Source: Bemisia tabaci (lineage: Eukaryota > Arthropoda > Insecta > Hemiptera > Aleyrodidae). Taken from it: DNA of 64,000 nt. This document shows, one piece after another, positions 1 to 10,979 of the stretch. The notes beneath the pieces are model-generated. The model worked only from the letters and a program-made list of their open reading frames with translations. It did not search any database and had not been told where the DNA came from. The DNA is taken from contig NC_092802.1 in NCBI RefSeq assembly GCF_918797505.1, positions 18,931,883 to 18,995,882 on the forward strand, given 5' to 3'. Every line of letters starts with the position of its first letter. Positions within the stretch are counted from its first letter, which is position 1. The translations under genes and the position numbers were made by a program.

Positions 1-56
1 TTTTATAAAAGGAAATGTGACAACATTTGAAGACTCATAGGGCGTTCCTCTTTAGC
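1..56. repeat. CTGCCGTG-family MITE, right-end fragment
   Basis: Diverged right terminus of the CTGCCGTG fold-back family. The order AAGGAAATGTGACAAC, a GACTCATAGGGCG block and CTTTAGCA parallels the right arm of the better copies (for example 5220-5275). The window edge cuts the rest. Confidence 0.55.
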
Positions 57-455
57 AAGATAGATTAGGTTGCAAATCTTACAATAATTGTACCCCCCCT
101 AAAAAATGAATTTGCGAGGCTTTGAAAAAAAATCGACAACAGCGGCTATCACGGTATATTTCTACTGGGAATCATCTTACGACAACTTTTTCCTCATCCA
201 GTAAACCCCTGGAGCTTGATGTTACTCGTCCCTTTCTTAATATTTGAAGAGAAAAAAGCGAAAGAAAACAAGCGGACGACTCCATTGTAAATATTTTGAA
301 AACGTTCACGGAATCCGGTCGTAAGACAAGTCATACAACATCTACGTAGAAATTCGTAAAAGTGGATCTGGCGAGCCGGGAAAATTTTATTTGAACAATT
401 ACCTATTCCTGTAATCAACTTCTACAGCATTAAAAAAAGTTCGCCCTATACATGT
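57..455. other. Unannotated AT-rich spacer
   Basis: No gene or repeat boundary recognised. The one open frame here (194-418, minus) shows no domain and no coding signature. Confidence 0.5.
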
Positions 456-540
456 CTTTCAAGAAATTTGACCCAACTGTTTCCTCTCTGATATAAAAAG
501 TAGCACTGTAGGTTTTGAAACACCGCAACCAAGATATGCT
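456..540. repeat. AA-family MITE, right-arm fragment
   Basis: Ends in a block close to ACACCGCAACCAAGATATG. The same block, ACACCGCAAACGAGATATG, closes the fuller AA copy at 4285-4512, and a related one closes the copy at 40775-40990. Only the right arm is visible. Confidence 0.4.
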
Positions 541-545
541 CTTTT

Positions 546-2329
546 TGCACCCAACGCCTCAATTGGAAGATCTTATCCCATCAACCTCGTCCTTTACATT
601 GCCAGGATAACTTTAGAATAAAAGAAGGTGCCTACATGCCCCCCCCCCCCTAAAAAAAACCTTGCATAAAAACATCCCCCGCCATAGAAAATGCGCAATT
701 CATCAATTTGACGAATAATGATTCTGTTGTATAAACTTCAGCTGGAGTGAAAGTCAGGGTTCTTTCGGATAGAGAATTGGCAGAGCCTGGAATTCACTTC
801 TCAACTTACAATCTGCGTGGAGGCTTAAGGCATTTTTGAGCTCCCCGCTTCAAAAGGTATGCCGCGGCACTGACGTAATTGAATACAGATGGGTAAATCC
901 GTTTTCATGATTCAACGCGAAACTCAAAACGCTGGCGCTGTCGTGCGACGCAGTTTCTCAATTAAAAATGAACAACCATAACAAACGCCTCTTGTCCAAC
1001 AGCTTCGTTTTCCTGCTCCCAGTGTTGCGCATAGTAAAAATACCCCAAAAAGAACCGAATTGGAGATGCAACTTTCATCAAACCAACTATAGCTGCTTCA
1101 TATCGCCTCGCTCTCCTCAGCACCTAGCCATCTATAGGTCTTGAAAACCGAAAATCTCGTCAGGGCAGAGAAACCAGGGTTAAAAAATCGTGGTATGGAG
1201 GACGTAAATTGTGCGTTCAATGGGGGGGGGGAGGGATTTTTTGATATGTTTAACGTGATATTCGTGCAATTTATGGAAAGCAGATTCGTTTTGCTGGGTC
1301 TCTTGTTTCCGTGATTAACTCCACGGCACCTGTATGTGTAAGTAGAATTCCTCAGAAGAAACAAAAGTCCCCGGCTTTCGATAAATTCCTGAGTCATCAA
1401 AAGCTCTGAAAGTCATGGACCGTATCAAAATAGTCGCTAATTACTGCACAGAGACGGTAATTTGGAAATGTGAGATGTACCAATACGCACCACACAAATT
1501 ACACGTTCAGCAGTGGGTTTCTTCGGCATTTCGATGCAATTATTTTGTTGTACCTGTGATTTTCGAAAAGTCAACTCAGTTGGCCGTATCTCTCGCGTGT
1601 AACAGACCCTTTCGTGATTGAATTTTGTGCGCCCTCTCTGTCTGCTCTAGCGGCAATTTTGATGTCCCTCCCCCCTCGAATTTACAGATCACAGACAACG
1701 CACCCGGCAAATCAAGCTTTTCGCGGAATTCTGCATGCGTGGGTCCATTAGTATTGTGCCCTAGTCCGGGCGCTGACCACTCCCCCTCCCCCACCCCCTC
1801 CCGTCCTCCCACCCACGAAACCGCAGGAGAGGCAAGGGTTGAAAGATTCGTTAATCACGTGGTACTGTGTCGGAGCGTACGCCCAAAAGAGGGTGTCTCG
1901 GGCAAGGGTGGGGGGTAGGAAGCAAAAAAATGTTGCGAAGGCCTCCGTAGATCCCACAATTCGTCGTCTCCCGGACGAAAGAACTTAACTCCGTCTCGAG
2001 GTTGCGAAATTGACTCTTAAATAATTCCATGTTTCACAAAAATGTACCGGTGCAATTTCCGTTCAAAATTGTTCTAATTTTTGCATGAGATCGGAGAATA
2101 AATTGGTGGAGTTCTCAGTTAGAAATTTCCAAGATTCTCCAGGTAAAAATGCAATATTCCAGAGGAAATTTGGCAACATTAAAGTGTAGTTACGTTCTTT
2201 CGTGAAGGGGACGAGGAACTGTGAAAAAACGGCGCTGAGAAAGTTCGACGAGGGTATAAAATCATCACGAAGCATCCGCGCCCCCGCTGCCGTCTTTAAA
2301 ACCCACCCAGAATTACTATCAATAATTCA
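546..2329. other. Unassigned stretch with homopolymer and CT-rich patches
   Basis: No gene supported. Contains a C12 run (639-650), a G10 run (about 1222-1231) and a CT-rich patch near 1780-1805. Overlapping frames on both strands at 1576-1957 are simple-sequence artefacts. A short GGAAATTTGGCAAC block near 2163 resembles blocks at 34450 and 47775, perhaps a diverged repeat. Confidence 0.5.
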
Positions 2330-2412
2330 TCATCACGGACCGATCGTCAAAACGCCTTCAAGTGCGTAAGATACTTCACGCATATCCCCGGAGTTCGAAT
2401 AGTTGTATCCTA
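2330..2412 (+). repeat. X-family interspersed repeat
   Basis: Shares with 10850-10975 (opposite strand) the run from the ACGGACCGATCGTCAAAACG block through CTTCAAGTGCGTAAG, ATACTTCACGCA and a CCCCGGAGTTCGAATAG block. More diverged relatives lie at 26690-26790 and 41195-41280. It contains the GCCTTCAA...ATACTTCACGCA core discussed in the findings. Confidence 0.6.
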
Positions 2413-2547
2413 TACTAGCGTAAGTCATTGCAATGCAAACGGTGGTGCAGATTATGTCCGGAGCTTGTTAGTTCCCCGGTGACACAATCATTAACACTTA
2501 AAAATAAAGTAATATGAACAGGCAATCAATTAAAACTACAATTGAAT

Positions 2548-2802
2548 CAGTGAGAACGAAAACACACCAACTCGGTAACTCAAAAATTCTCCATTTTTAT
2601 TAAAAAGAGTCAGTTCTCATGAAGGGCATTGAAGTTAAAGCATCTGTTCCAACCTAAACCTCTATATCGTCCTTGAGTACTTATCTTTCGGCACCAAAAA
2701 TCTTTTTCTTGTGCTAACTTCTTCAAGCTTCGTGCAGTTTTGCGTGGGTCTTGATTATTTTCATTTTTTCGAGTTGGTGTGTTTTCGTTCTCATTGATTC
2801 AA
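2548..2802. repeat. S-family fold-back MITE
   Basis: Inverted terminal repeats: AACACACCAACTCGG at the left and its reverse complement GAGTTGGTGTGTT at the right, extended by GTGAGAACGAAA / TTTCGTTCTCA. About 255 bp with an AT-rich interior. Related ends occur at 14293-14826 and 41440-41825. No transposase is encoded. Confidence 0.75.
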
Positions 2803-3374
2803 TTCAGAAAGAGAGTATATGGATCATAAATTTCAAAAAGTCTAGAAATCATGTAATTAAACTTTAAATATCATATGAATAAAACAAAGTTAAGTTCAGT
2901 AGAGTAATTAACTCTTTATTTTAGAGATATTGAGTGGAAATGTAAGTGTAAGTTACTAAATTTTATTTTTCTATCTTTGGTTTTTCTTTAGACTTGAGGA
3001 CCTTTTTCCTTGAAAATTTCAGGTACTCAGCACCGCCTTGGAGCACTACCTCAGCGAGAGTATTCGATTTTCACCCTGTTTTGCGTTTCCTTCTTTTTGG
3101 TCACGATTTTCTCTATGTATCTATGAATTGCGTTCCGTGCATCTGTATCTCGTAGCATAAGGTTCATGATTATGTCCGGCTTTATTTCTTCCTCCATCTT
3201 TTTTTCTAATTCTTTGTTCGAGGTCCTTAAGTTCCGTATATTCGAAGAGATGATCCCGTATCTAAAACCAGGTTTTTAAATCTTCCTGCCACTAAACGAA
3301 AGCTTCGGCGGTATAGCGTTTCGAATGCATTTTTCTCAGACAAGATTTTCCGCTGAATCACGGACAATAATTAT
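2803..3374. other. AT-rich spacer, nothing recognised
   Basis: No repeat boundary or coding signal seen. The sequence is AT-rich with short T-tracts. Confidence 0.5.
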
Positions 3375-3735
3375 AGGTCTACAAAAAAAAGGTCTACTCA
3401 AAAAATATCTACATTTTTTGGTCCACAGTCAAAATGTCTACAACTAAGAAGTCTACTTTTAGAAAGCCTAAGAAAGTAAATGACTATATATAGCGCATCT
3501 ATCAACGGAAAATGCACACACGATGGTTCTTCTCCATAAATACAACTAAATAAGTAACTAATGTGAGTTTACTCCATTCAGAAGTGAACTCTCTGAGTGT
3601 GGACTTTTTTCTAGAAGACATTTGTAGACATTTTCGTAGTGGACTGTTTAGTTCTTGACATTGTAAGTGTTGACCAAAAATGTAGACTTTCTGCTTGAGG
3701 ACATTTTTGCTGTAGACCTTCTGTCTCCGTACCTT
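3375..3735. repeat. Inverted GTCTAC / GTAGAC repeat cluster
   Basis: Left half (3375-3470) carries several GTCTAC or TCTAC blocks separated by A/T-rich 10-15 bp. Right half (3595-3735) carries GTAGACATTTT-type blocks in the opposite orientation. Together they form a loose fold-back of periodic short motifs. The family is not recognised. Confidence 0.5.
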
Positions 3736-4284
3736 TCCGCTACACATTCTTTTACCGAAAAATGCCTCAATTTAGATTCAACGGCAAATCGACAGCTTCG
3801 GATTCCCGTCCAGCGACAAGCGCTACCTTCTCCTCGCCGGGAGGTTTTCATCTGTTGGCCGCACACTTTCACCCGCCCCCCTGCCCCCCCCCCTTTTAAC
3901 CTCCCCGCACCTCGCCACCTTAAGCCTAATTGGAGAGCCAGGACCATTTATTTCTGGGAGGCTTTCAGCCCTAATCCGCTTTGCTCGTCCCCGCCGTGCT
4001 GTGCCCAGGCTGACCGCGACAAAGCACTCGCGAGGTTGTCAAACCGGTCGTGGAAATAACCCACCGTGTGTTCGTTCTCCTGGAGTTCCTGAAGTTTGGC
4101 AACGCCGGACCATTAGACGGATTGTGAAAGGATTTTTGAAGTTTGGCCACGCTGCGCTGGTTCATCGAATTGACTAGGGAACTTTACCTACCTATTCCAG
4201 AATGATTAGATCATTGAGATATGGCCAAAGATTGCGGAATGATCAAATCATATTTTCAGATATTGCAAATGGGATTAGACGGTG
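3736..4284. other. Unassigned, C-rich stretch
   Basis: A proline-rich open frame at 3667-4059 comes from C-rich low-complexity DNA (3870-3905). It has no domain and overlaps open frames on the other strand. No gene call is supported. Confidence 0.45.
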
Positions 4285-4512
4285 TAAATCGGCAATCGCA
4301 TAACTCGGTTCGCGGCGTCGCAGACTTACTGACGTACTTTATTTTTTAAACGGAAAACTACTCAACGGCAATGTTTTAAAATTGCCGTGATTTTCCTTCT
4401 CTGTGCGAAAAAAAAGTCTGCAAAAATTTCAAGGAATGATGTCAATTGGTTCTCCTTTAAAAGAATAACATGGAGGCGGAGATTTTCAGACACCGCAAAC
4501 GAGATATGTGAT
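4285..4512. repeat. AA-family MITE
   Basis: Begins near CTCGGTTCGCGGCGTCGC and ends near ACACCGCAAACGAGATATG; these are imperfect inverted ends. The left arm (CTCGGTTCGCG.CGTCGCAGACTT and TACTTTATTTTTT) recurs at 40793-40840. Confidence 0.6.
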
Positions 4513-4521
4513 TAAACTGTA

Positions 4522-4778
4522 CTGATGCCGGTCTAAGGGAAAACGCCGTATGAACCTTTAAACGCTGCCAAATCTCCACAGATGAAATATTTATTTTTGA
4601 AAGAGGTTATGTATATTTATTCTTCAAATTTTAGTCATTATAGATTACTTTCCGGACAAAATCGTATGAAAAATTCGCCGAAAAATATTCAGAATTTTCC
4701 CCGTAAATTCGGTTTTTATCGAAGGACAATTGGCAACGTCTGAGGACTCATGCGGCGTTCTTCCTTATGGCACGGCAG
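4522..4778. mobile_element. CTGCCGTG-family MITE, TSD TGTA
   Basis: Fold-back element of 257 bp. The left end CTGATGCCGGTCTAAGG is diverged; the right end CTTCCTTATGGCACGGCAG is better kept. A 4-bp target duplication TGTA flanks it exactly (4518-4521 and 4779-4782). The interior is AT-rich and non-coding. Confidence 0.8.
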
Positions 4779-5022
4779 TGTAGGGAAGGCAGCAGTCAGC
4801 GGTCTCTAAAATATATTGTCTCTGCTCGTGATAATCCTTGCAAACTCGCAAAACGGTTTTGTCTCCGTTTAAGTAAATTCATTTTGAACCGCCTATATCA
4901 GATGAGGCAGCCTGCCTGGATGAAAATTCTGATTGTTCTTCATTCATTTAACTGGGATCCCAGTGTTACCAGCTTGCGAGAGCCACCACTGAATCGTAAC
5001 CAAAAAAGTTGAGCGCGGTGCA

Positions 5023-5275
5023 CTACCGTGCTAAGGAAAAACATCGTATGGATCCTTAGGTGTTGTCAAATTTCCTTTCTTAAATCACGATTTTTCGGGA
5101 AAATTTGTAAATATTTGACTGTCAATTCCTCAAATAATTTTGTTCGCAATTTTACCTAAAGTTCTTGAAAATTTATCGGACAAATATCTATAACTTTCAT
5201 AAAAAATAAACATTTTGTCGAAGGAAATTTGGCAACCCTCGAATGTACATTCGGCGTTTTTCCTTAGCACGGCAG
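5023..5275. mobile_element. CTGCCGTG-family MITE, TSD TGCA
   Basis: A 253-bp palindromic element with ends CTACCGTGCTAAGG and CCTTAGCACGGCAG, then inner blocks TTGTCAAATTTCC / GGAAATTTGGCAA. The 4-bp duplication TGCA lies at 5019-5022 and 5276-5279. It is a complete non-autonomous copy. Confidence 0.85.
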
Positions 5276-5630
5276 TGCAGAACATGAACAAGGCTGTTCA
5301 CGAGGTCATCCTACTCAACTTTGCCGCTTGCTTTCGTCTCTCCTGGAAACTTTACCCCCTCCCCTCCCCATCACTTCATCACCCTTTCTTTGGTGGCCCT
5401 ACTACACCTTCAAACTTATCTCCTTTATCATTTCCCAGTTCCCTTTTTTTTCGGCCTTCTCACCTCTCCCAGAACCGGCACTTCAACATCTCGGAAACTA
5501 TTTTCGTTCGTTGTGAACGCTCGTTTTTACATGGCTGCCGCTTCCTTGATTATTTAAACTTTTAAGGGAAAATCGAGTTTAACTGTAAATTGATCATTCC
5601 AAGCGTAAGCTTTTTTTTTTGGATTAATAA
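5276..5630. other. CT-rich stretch, no gene supported
   Basis: Three overlapping open frames between 5215 and 5565 arise from a CT-rich patch (5340-5470) and overlap the MITE end. No motif is seen. Confidence 0.45.
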
Positions 5631-6535
5631 GATTTTTACGTCCACGCGTTTTTTCGGCACGGGAGTTTTGGTCCACGTGCCCGTTGAGACCCAAAGTTAA
5701 TTGGCCCACATGTAAATACAAACGACAATTGCTCACGACGTTTTTGGATGAAATAGTAAAATGTCTTGGAAGAATGAGGGTTTGCTTGTTTTTTAGTTTT
5801 ATCTGTTTGGTCCAACGGAGAATAACATATAGTTGAGAGTTTTGGTAAAAATGGGGGAGCGTCAATTCCATGAGACAAAATTCACTAAAACTTTCTACAC
5901 CTCTTTGGTGTAACAGGACTTAATTATCTTTCAAGATTTTCCCACCTTGTTATACCTGAACCGAATAAACCTCTATATTTGCCTCAGCTAAAGGCTCTTA
6001 GATTTTTCCAGTGCACGATAAGTATCTTGATTTATTTTGCGAGGAAAGATCTGTACTTTTAAAAGATGCCTGTCATTCTTAATACGTTCAATTTCGTATA
6101 ATACTGTGCAACACATCTGTTGTGAAATAGTTGCTTCAGGCGCCGCCGCACGGCGGGCGGGCGGCCAGCGCGAGACGCGCATTGGCGCGCCTACAAACCT
6201 AAGCGGATACTTTAAGCATTGTGCAATACGTGAAGTATCCACTTAGGTTTGTAGGCGCCAGTGAGCCGCTCGCGCTGGCGGCACGCCGCTCCGCTCTGTT
6301 AGGCTGTAATATTTATAGTCGCATAGTCAGCGTTTTTTAATTCATGGTTCTGATATGTTTGCACACTCTGCATTGATTATTCTCATTTAAATTGATGGGG
6401 GAAAAAATATGTATCAATTTTTCAAAGGAGAATAATAATTTAATGTGTGTTTTTTAAATATTGGTGGTTCCGTGTCAAATTTAATGATTTCCAAAGCACT
6501 TTAATTTTTTCTTTTACATTTTGAGCTTTTATAGT
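5631..6535. mobile_element. M-family fold-back element, copy 1 (3'-truncated)
   Basis: Starts near GTCCACGCGTTTTTTCGGCA and can be followed colinearly in the copies at 30666-31530 and 49040-51110. A near-perfect hairpin (6186-6260) has arms GCGCCTACAAACCTAAGCGG and its complement. Similarity to the other copies stops near 6530, before the right terminus. Minus-strand frames across 5988-6242 are partly shared between copies but broken. Confidence 0.7.
6186..6260. repeat. Conserved hairpin inside M element
   Basis: Stem formed by GGCGCGCCTACAAACCTAAG and its complement CTTAGGTTTGTAGGCGCC; the loop region contains GCATTGTGCAATACGTGAAG. The same stem-loop lies at 30945-31018 and 50222-50300. Confidence 0.8.
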
Positions 6536-7394
6536 ACCTCCCTTAGTATCCCCTTTAGTAACCCCCCTTAGTAACCCCCCTCCTTACTACTATTCCGTCA
6601 CCTAGTACCTAATAATACTAATACTATTTGAATAAGATGGATTTTTTGCTCCTGGCGAAAAGCTCATTTCACAGTTCAAGCCGGCATAAGTGGTCACAGG
6701 TTCTGTTCCCCTCGCGATGGTGGTAATTTTCCACTGTAAACAAACCTGTTCGAACGGTGACACAGTTCCGTGGATGTGGGTCGGTCATCCTGCCTCGATT
6801 GTTTCCGACGTCGTTGCAGCGAGACCTTGAGCCACAGACATTCATTTCATGTTCGGGGCCTCTTTTGCAGCCAAGCGTCTAGTCAGGAAAATCAATCTGC
6901 AAGCCGAGTATTGATATACACCCGGTCATTTTACTAACCGAAGTTTTCCTCTAAATAGGACGGTATGGATCTTCTACGCGAGGTTTGCCTTTGGTTTTGT
7001 TGCATATCGACATAAAGTTTATATGCGAGTTTTTGACTTTATTTCGACTTGTTTGAATCTCTTTGTCCTTAAATGACACTAGATAACTAATTGACTGTAA
7101 ATTATCTGCATTTTACGCTGGGTTCGAGTCTTATTTGACTCCATCTACGAGTCATTCCTTTGACTCAATATACGAGTCAATTGACACGGTGCACTAATCA
7201 ATTGGCTCAATTTATCTTATACAGGAACAAAATATTATACGTTTTATGAGCGTACTGATATGTAGGACTAAACTCTATGATTTTTGTGGCACTCTGTATG
7301 TAAATATTCTCAGTCTTATCTTCCTTCTTCAAATTTTAAAAGTAAGACCAAGATTTAATATCGTTATTTATATTGATGTATATAAATTTTTTAC
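6536..7394. other. Unassigned spacer
   Basis: Short direct repeats CCTTAGTANCCCC at 6540-6600 and CGAGTC/TGACTC words at 7125-7180. No gene or known repeat is recognised. Confidence 0.45.
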
Positions 7395-7630
7395 TGTTGA
7401 AACTGATGGACGAAACTATAGACAAAAAAGACTAAACGGATATGGAGGTATCCTATTGGTGGAAGCTGGTGGTAGCAATAAAAAAATGAGGTAGGTAATA
7501 GACTAACTAACGGCAACCCACGAGAGACCCTATAGTTAGTCTATCATTTACCCCTTTAGTCTGTAAGAACCACCCATTTCAATCAATGGGATCGCTCCTT
7601 ATTCTCCATGTCTTTTTTACCCATCGCTTT

Positions 7631-8410
7631 CAGAGCCGGATTTAGGGGGTGGCCACAGCGGCAAATTTCGGGGGGCGGCAAATTTTGCAATTTTTCCAAA
7701 TGTAGGTATAAAAACAAGAATCGGATTCAGAATAAAAATTACAAGCGAGAAAAGGCGGCAAAATCGCTCATTTCTTGAGAGTATAGTAATTTCTAATTTT
7801 GTCTTCTTTCGGTGATACAAGAGACATCACCTTTAATTAGTCAAGTTAAGAGAGAAGTCAAACACGCAATTCGTCCTGGAGCGGCGCGGCGCAGAGAGCA
7901 ATGACGAGAACTTGAGATGAAAAGGAGAAGCCCTCGGTGCGCGGTCGGCATGTACCACATATTAGCGCCTACAAGACTGCATGAATACTTCATGCATTGC
8001 CTCAAAAATAGCGTGAAACGCATAGCGCCTACTAGACTGAAGGAATACTTCACGGATTGCACCAAACACAGTGCGGTCAGCGCGGCGCGGCGGTGGAAGT
8101 TAAAACCATTAAACCTCATTTATGTTTGTTCTTTCATAATTTTTCGTTCATTTCTTATAAATGGAAGGCCTTGTCTACACAGAGATAGGTTTACGGAACT
8201 TCAATTTAGCGCAAAGTTCCGTGAACTTTTGCTAGTAGTGTTGACAAGGCTTTCGCAAAAAATGTGCCCAACACGAGTAAACGAGTCTTAGGCACTCCTT
8301 TGCCTTCGGCACGTTCTTTTGATGTTTTTTATTGATTTTTCAAGACGAATGAGAGGGGGGCGGCAAAATATAGGCGGCCTTTGGTCGGCAAGTAGGTAAA
8401 TCCGGCCCTG
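7631..8410. mobile_element. hAT-like non-autonomous element, TSD ATCGCTTT
   Basis: Ends CAGAGCCGGATTTAGG and AAATCCGGCCCTG are imperfect inverted repeats of the CAG...CTG type usual for hAT elements. An exact 8-bp duplication ATCGCTTT sits at 7623-7630 and 8411-8418. Subterminal GGCGGCAAA blocks are also inverted. The 780-bp body contains two O-family tandem units (7966-8090) and no transposase. A truncated inverted copy lies at 42668-43193. Confidence 0.85.
7966..8090 (+). repeat. O-family tandem units (2 copies)
   Basis: Two units of about 60 bp, each beginning TAGCGCCTAC and running through AATACTTCA and GCATTGC to a GCGTGAAACGCA or CAGTGCGGTCAGCG block. Open frames here (7917-8291) reflect the repeat, not a gene. 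Confidence 0.75.
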
Positions 8411-8447
8411 ATCGCTTTGTCTATCAATTTCAACAATTAGTCCGCAG

Positions 8448-8960
8448 GTACTGAGGATTGGTCCGGGTAGTGGTCCGGGAAATCTTCCATCAATTATAAT
8501 CATAAGAAACACGTAGAGGGTTCTCACGGAGTGAAAAACGATATCGACAGTCGGGTGAAAAGAGGCATCAAAACTATTACCGACCTGAATGAATAGATCC
8601 CTTAAGAATGCACCTCAAGGTCGGCCGCAAGCATAGCCGAGAACACGAAAATAAACGCTCATCAAAGCGGAGGTAATCGGTGGTTGCGGGTTGTTCGACT
8701 CGGAACGCACGCGGCGCAAAGTGGTTCTTTATTCGATAGGAATAAGGGGTCCCGGGTGCGGAAAAAAAGGATCTACTCCAAGATCCTTTGTAATAGCTTT
8801 CCGGCTATTTTCAGATTGGAAAGGCGGTGGCGGCGGCGCGGCGGCGGCCCGGTAAGCGCGCTGGCTCTGATTAGAGGCGTCGAGTATTGTGATTGATGAA
8901 TATGCTCCGATCGATCCATCGGTGGAGCGTTGTCGGATTCATTCGTAGTTTTTTTTTTTT
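8448..8960. other. Unassigned GC-richer stretch
   Basis: Includes a GGCGGCGGCG-type run at 8820-8855 and a T16-type tract near 8949. No feature recognised. Confidence 0.45.
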
Positions 8961-9400
8961 TTTTGTGAACAGAAGTATTTTATTAATATATTTACAGGGT
9001 GGGACTACAATTGAACAGAATGGAAATGTTGCATGTGTGAGGAATTTGCGATTTGACTGTTGATTCTTACGTAAAAGTTCGCGAGAAACACGATGGTGCC
9101 ACTGGTTTTCTCTGAAATCAACTCCCAAGCTCAAGAAAAAGCTCTCAAGTTGAGGTCAAAATGGGAGGGGATATCCCACGCTATCCTGAGAGTTCACCTC
9201 TACATCAAGACAAACTCTCCATGCAAAGATAGGGAGCAAATACATTAGCAGGGTTGCCGTGATTTCAGTTTTAGAGTCTCTAATTAAGGTTGCAGCCCTG
9301 TCAATGTATTTGCTCCCTATCTTTGCGGCATTGGGAGCAAATACATTAGTAGGGTTTCCGTGTTTTCAGTTGTGGAGTCCCCAAAAACCAAGATACGTGA
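8961..9400 (+). repeat. F-family fold-back, truncated copy
   Basis: The left arm starts at TGGAAATGTTGCATGTGTGA (9020) and continues colinearly with the full copies at 10980 and 18161. The right arm is lost about 9325-9400. The stretch just before (8970-9020) matches 10795-10842, so this copy shares an upstream extension with that locus. Confidence 0.7.
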
Positions 9401-9598
9401 TTAGGGAGTTTCACCGTCGGCCTTCGAAGGAAAGCAATTGTGTGCGGCGTCGTGGAAATGTAGAATCCGACTACGCAAAATATAGAAAAAACTTTGTTTT
9501 GGCCAAAAAAGGCTTAAAACTCTTCTTAAAACTCGCCTATTTGTCTAGGCATTTAACAAAATGCCAGATTTTATTATTAGCCAGAGGGTGTGGAGCCG

Positions 9599-10095
9599 AT
9601 TGACATGAATCGATCCATACCCACCTTATTCGAGGGTATACCTTATCGATTCGATCGACATGAATCTATCCGTACCACCTTATTCGGGGGTATATCATGT
9701 AGATTCCATCGACATGAATCGATCCGACTAACCACCTTATTCGAGGGTATACCTCATAGATTCGATCGACATGAATCGGTCCGAAACCACCTTATTCGAG
9801 GGTATACCGTATAGATTCGATCAACATGAGTCGATTTGTACCACCTTATTCGAGGGTATATCATATATATCGTATTCGATCGACATGAGGCGATCCATAT
9901 AATTTGATCGACATGCGAATCCATATAATTTGATCGACATGCGAATCCATCTACACCTATCTTATTGGCGGGTGTACCCTGTACCGTATGGATTCGATCG
10001 ACATGAATCTATGAATAAAATGAAAAAGTGAATCGACCGCCGTGAACCGATTCAAACCGATTCGATCGACATCCAATAATCGATCGACAAACCCG
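9599..10095 (+). repeat. Minisatellite, about 55-60 bp unit
   Basis: Six or so tandem units with the order GATCGACATGAATCGATCC, ACCACCTTATTCGAGGGTAT, a variable 8-12 bp and GATTC. Units become shorter and more diverged after 9870, then peter out as isolated GATTCGATCGACAT words. Frames at 9590-9814 and 9957-10271 are repeat artefacts. Confidence 0.9.
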
Positions 10096-10434
10096 TGGAT
10101 CGGATCTGTTTCTTCAAAACTGCTCTCTCGCCATGACGGCAAGGGTGCCTGCATCCACGGGCATCGGACAAATGGGCAAGATTCACCCGGCGCTTGATTC
10201 AAATTAAAAAAGCGGAGGGAGAATGCTTCATTTTTTATCGAACGCAGATGCGAGCCGAATGGGCGCGGCACATCTGGGTCGTTTGATCAATGAGCCGTTT
10301 TATCCTCGCGAAAAATCCGCCCGCTCCGCCACCAGACTGCGCACTAAATCCCAACGGGAAATTAACAGCATCCCAAGTGCCATGGGGTGTGATATTCAGT
10401 AGCTTCGGCTTTGGTTTCAGGGTCTAACGTGCGT
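10096..10434. other. Unassigned spacer
   Basis: Contains a palindromic CCGATTCGATCGACA remnant at its start. Otherwise nothing recognised. Confidence 0.4.
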
Positions 10435-10559
10435 TAGAGTACCTTTATAGGGACAGTATGTACGTGTCGAAAATTTTGAGGTTAGGGGATGGAGCTCTCA
10501 GGGCCCAAATGGGTGGGCAATGTATGAATTCAAATTATCCACAGTGATTTATAATCACA

Positions 10560-10842
10560 ATGGAGATGTTGCATGTGTGAGGAATTTGCGATTTGACTAC
10601 TGATTTTTATGGGAAAGTTAATATTTATTGCTGGGAAGAGGCGACGGGGACGTCCCGTATAGGGTTGGCGGCAGGGCGTTGACGAAGAGATGTTGCGGCG
10701 TCAGTTGCCCGATAACCTCTGGGAAGACAGGCATATGTGGCGTTTGGGTGTCGTAGAACGCCAGAGTGCGTTGTAAAGCAACTTTATACATACATAATAT
10801 TTATTAATATATTTACAAGGTGGAACTACAGTTGGACAGAAT
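10560..10842 (+). repeat. F-related fragment
   Basis: Starts TGGAGATGTTGCATGTGTGA and follows family F for about 60 bp. After the LINE insertion it continues with TTTACAAGGTGGAACTACAG, the block also found beside the truncated F copy at 8985. Confidence 0.6.
10630..10794 (+). pseudogene. LINE reverse-transcriptase C-terminal tail, 5'-truncated
   Basis: Reading from 10636 gives KRRRGRPV, a stop, then GWRQGVDEEM, LPDNLWEDR and a terminal VVERQSAL stop at 10774-10776. It is clearly related to the tail encoded on the minus strand at 61184-61504 (RRRRGRPVKGW, LPDDLWEDR). Such GRRxRGRPxxxW tails are typical of insect non-LTR retrotransposon proteins. An 11-bp duplication TAATATTTATT flanks the piece (10619-10629, 10795-10805). 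It is a dead fragment of only about 47 codons with an internal stop. The exact LINE clade is not assigned. Confidence 0.8.
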
Positions 10843-10849
10843 GGAGATG

Positions 10850-10975
10850 TTCCTAGTTGCTAGACGATGATAGTGTAGGATACAACTATTCGATCTCCGG
10901 GGATGTGGGTGAAGTATCTTACGCACTTGAAGGCGTTTTGACGATCGGTCCGTGATGATGACTTATTGATAGTAG
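10850..10975 (-). repeat. X-family repeat, inverted
   Basis: Reverse-complement match of 2330-2412: CTAGTGTAGGATACAACTA, the CCGGGGAT block, ATCTTACGCACTTGAAGG and CGATCGGTCCGTGATGATGA. Confidence 0.65.
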
Positions 10976-10979
10976 GTAA

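Larger units (their letters stand above)
7395..8447. mobile_element. P-family fold-back MITE split by a hAT insertion
   Basis: The left part (7395-7630) carries the P interior GACTAACTAACGG / GTTAGTC; the right part (8411-8447) finishes with GTCTATCAATTTCAACAATT and AGTCCGC. Joining the halves across the insertion at 7631-8410 gives the same order as the copies at 29974-30245 and 51146-51385. Confidence 0.75.

Noticed and set aside
3667..4059. 130-codon proline-rich frame
   Set aside because: C-rich low complexity with open frames on both strands; no domain.
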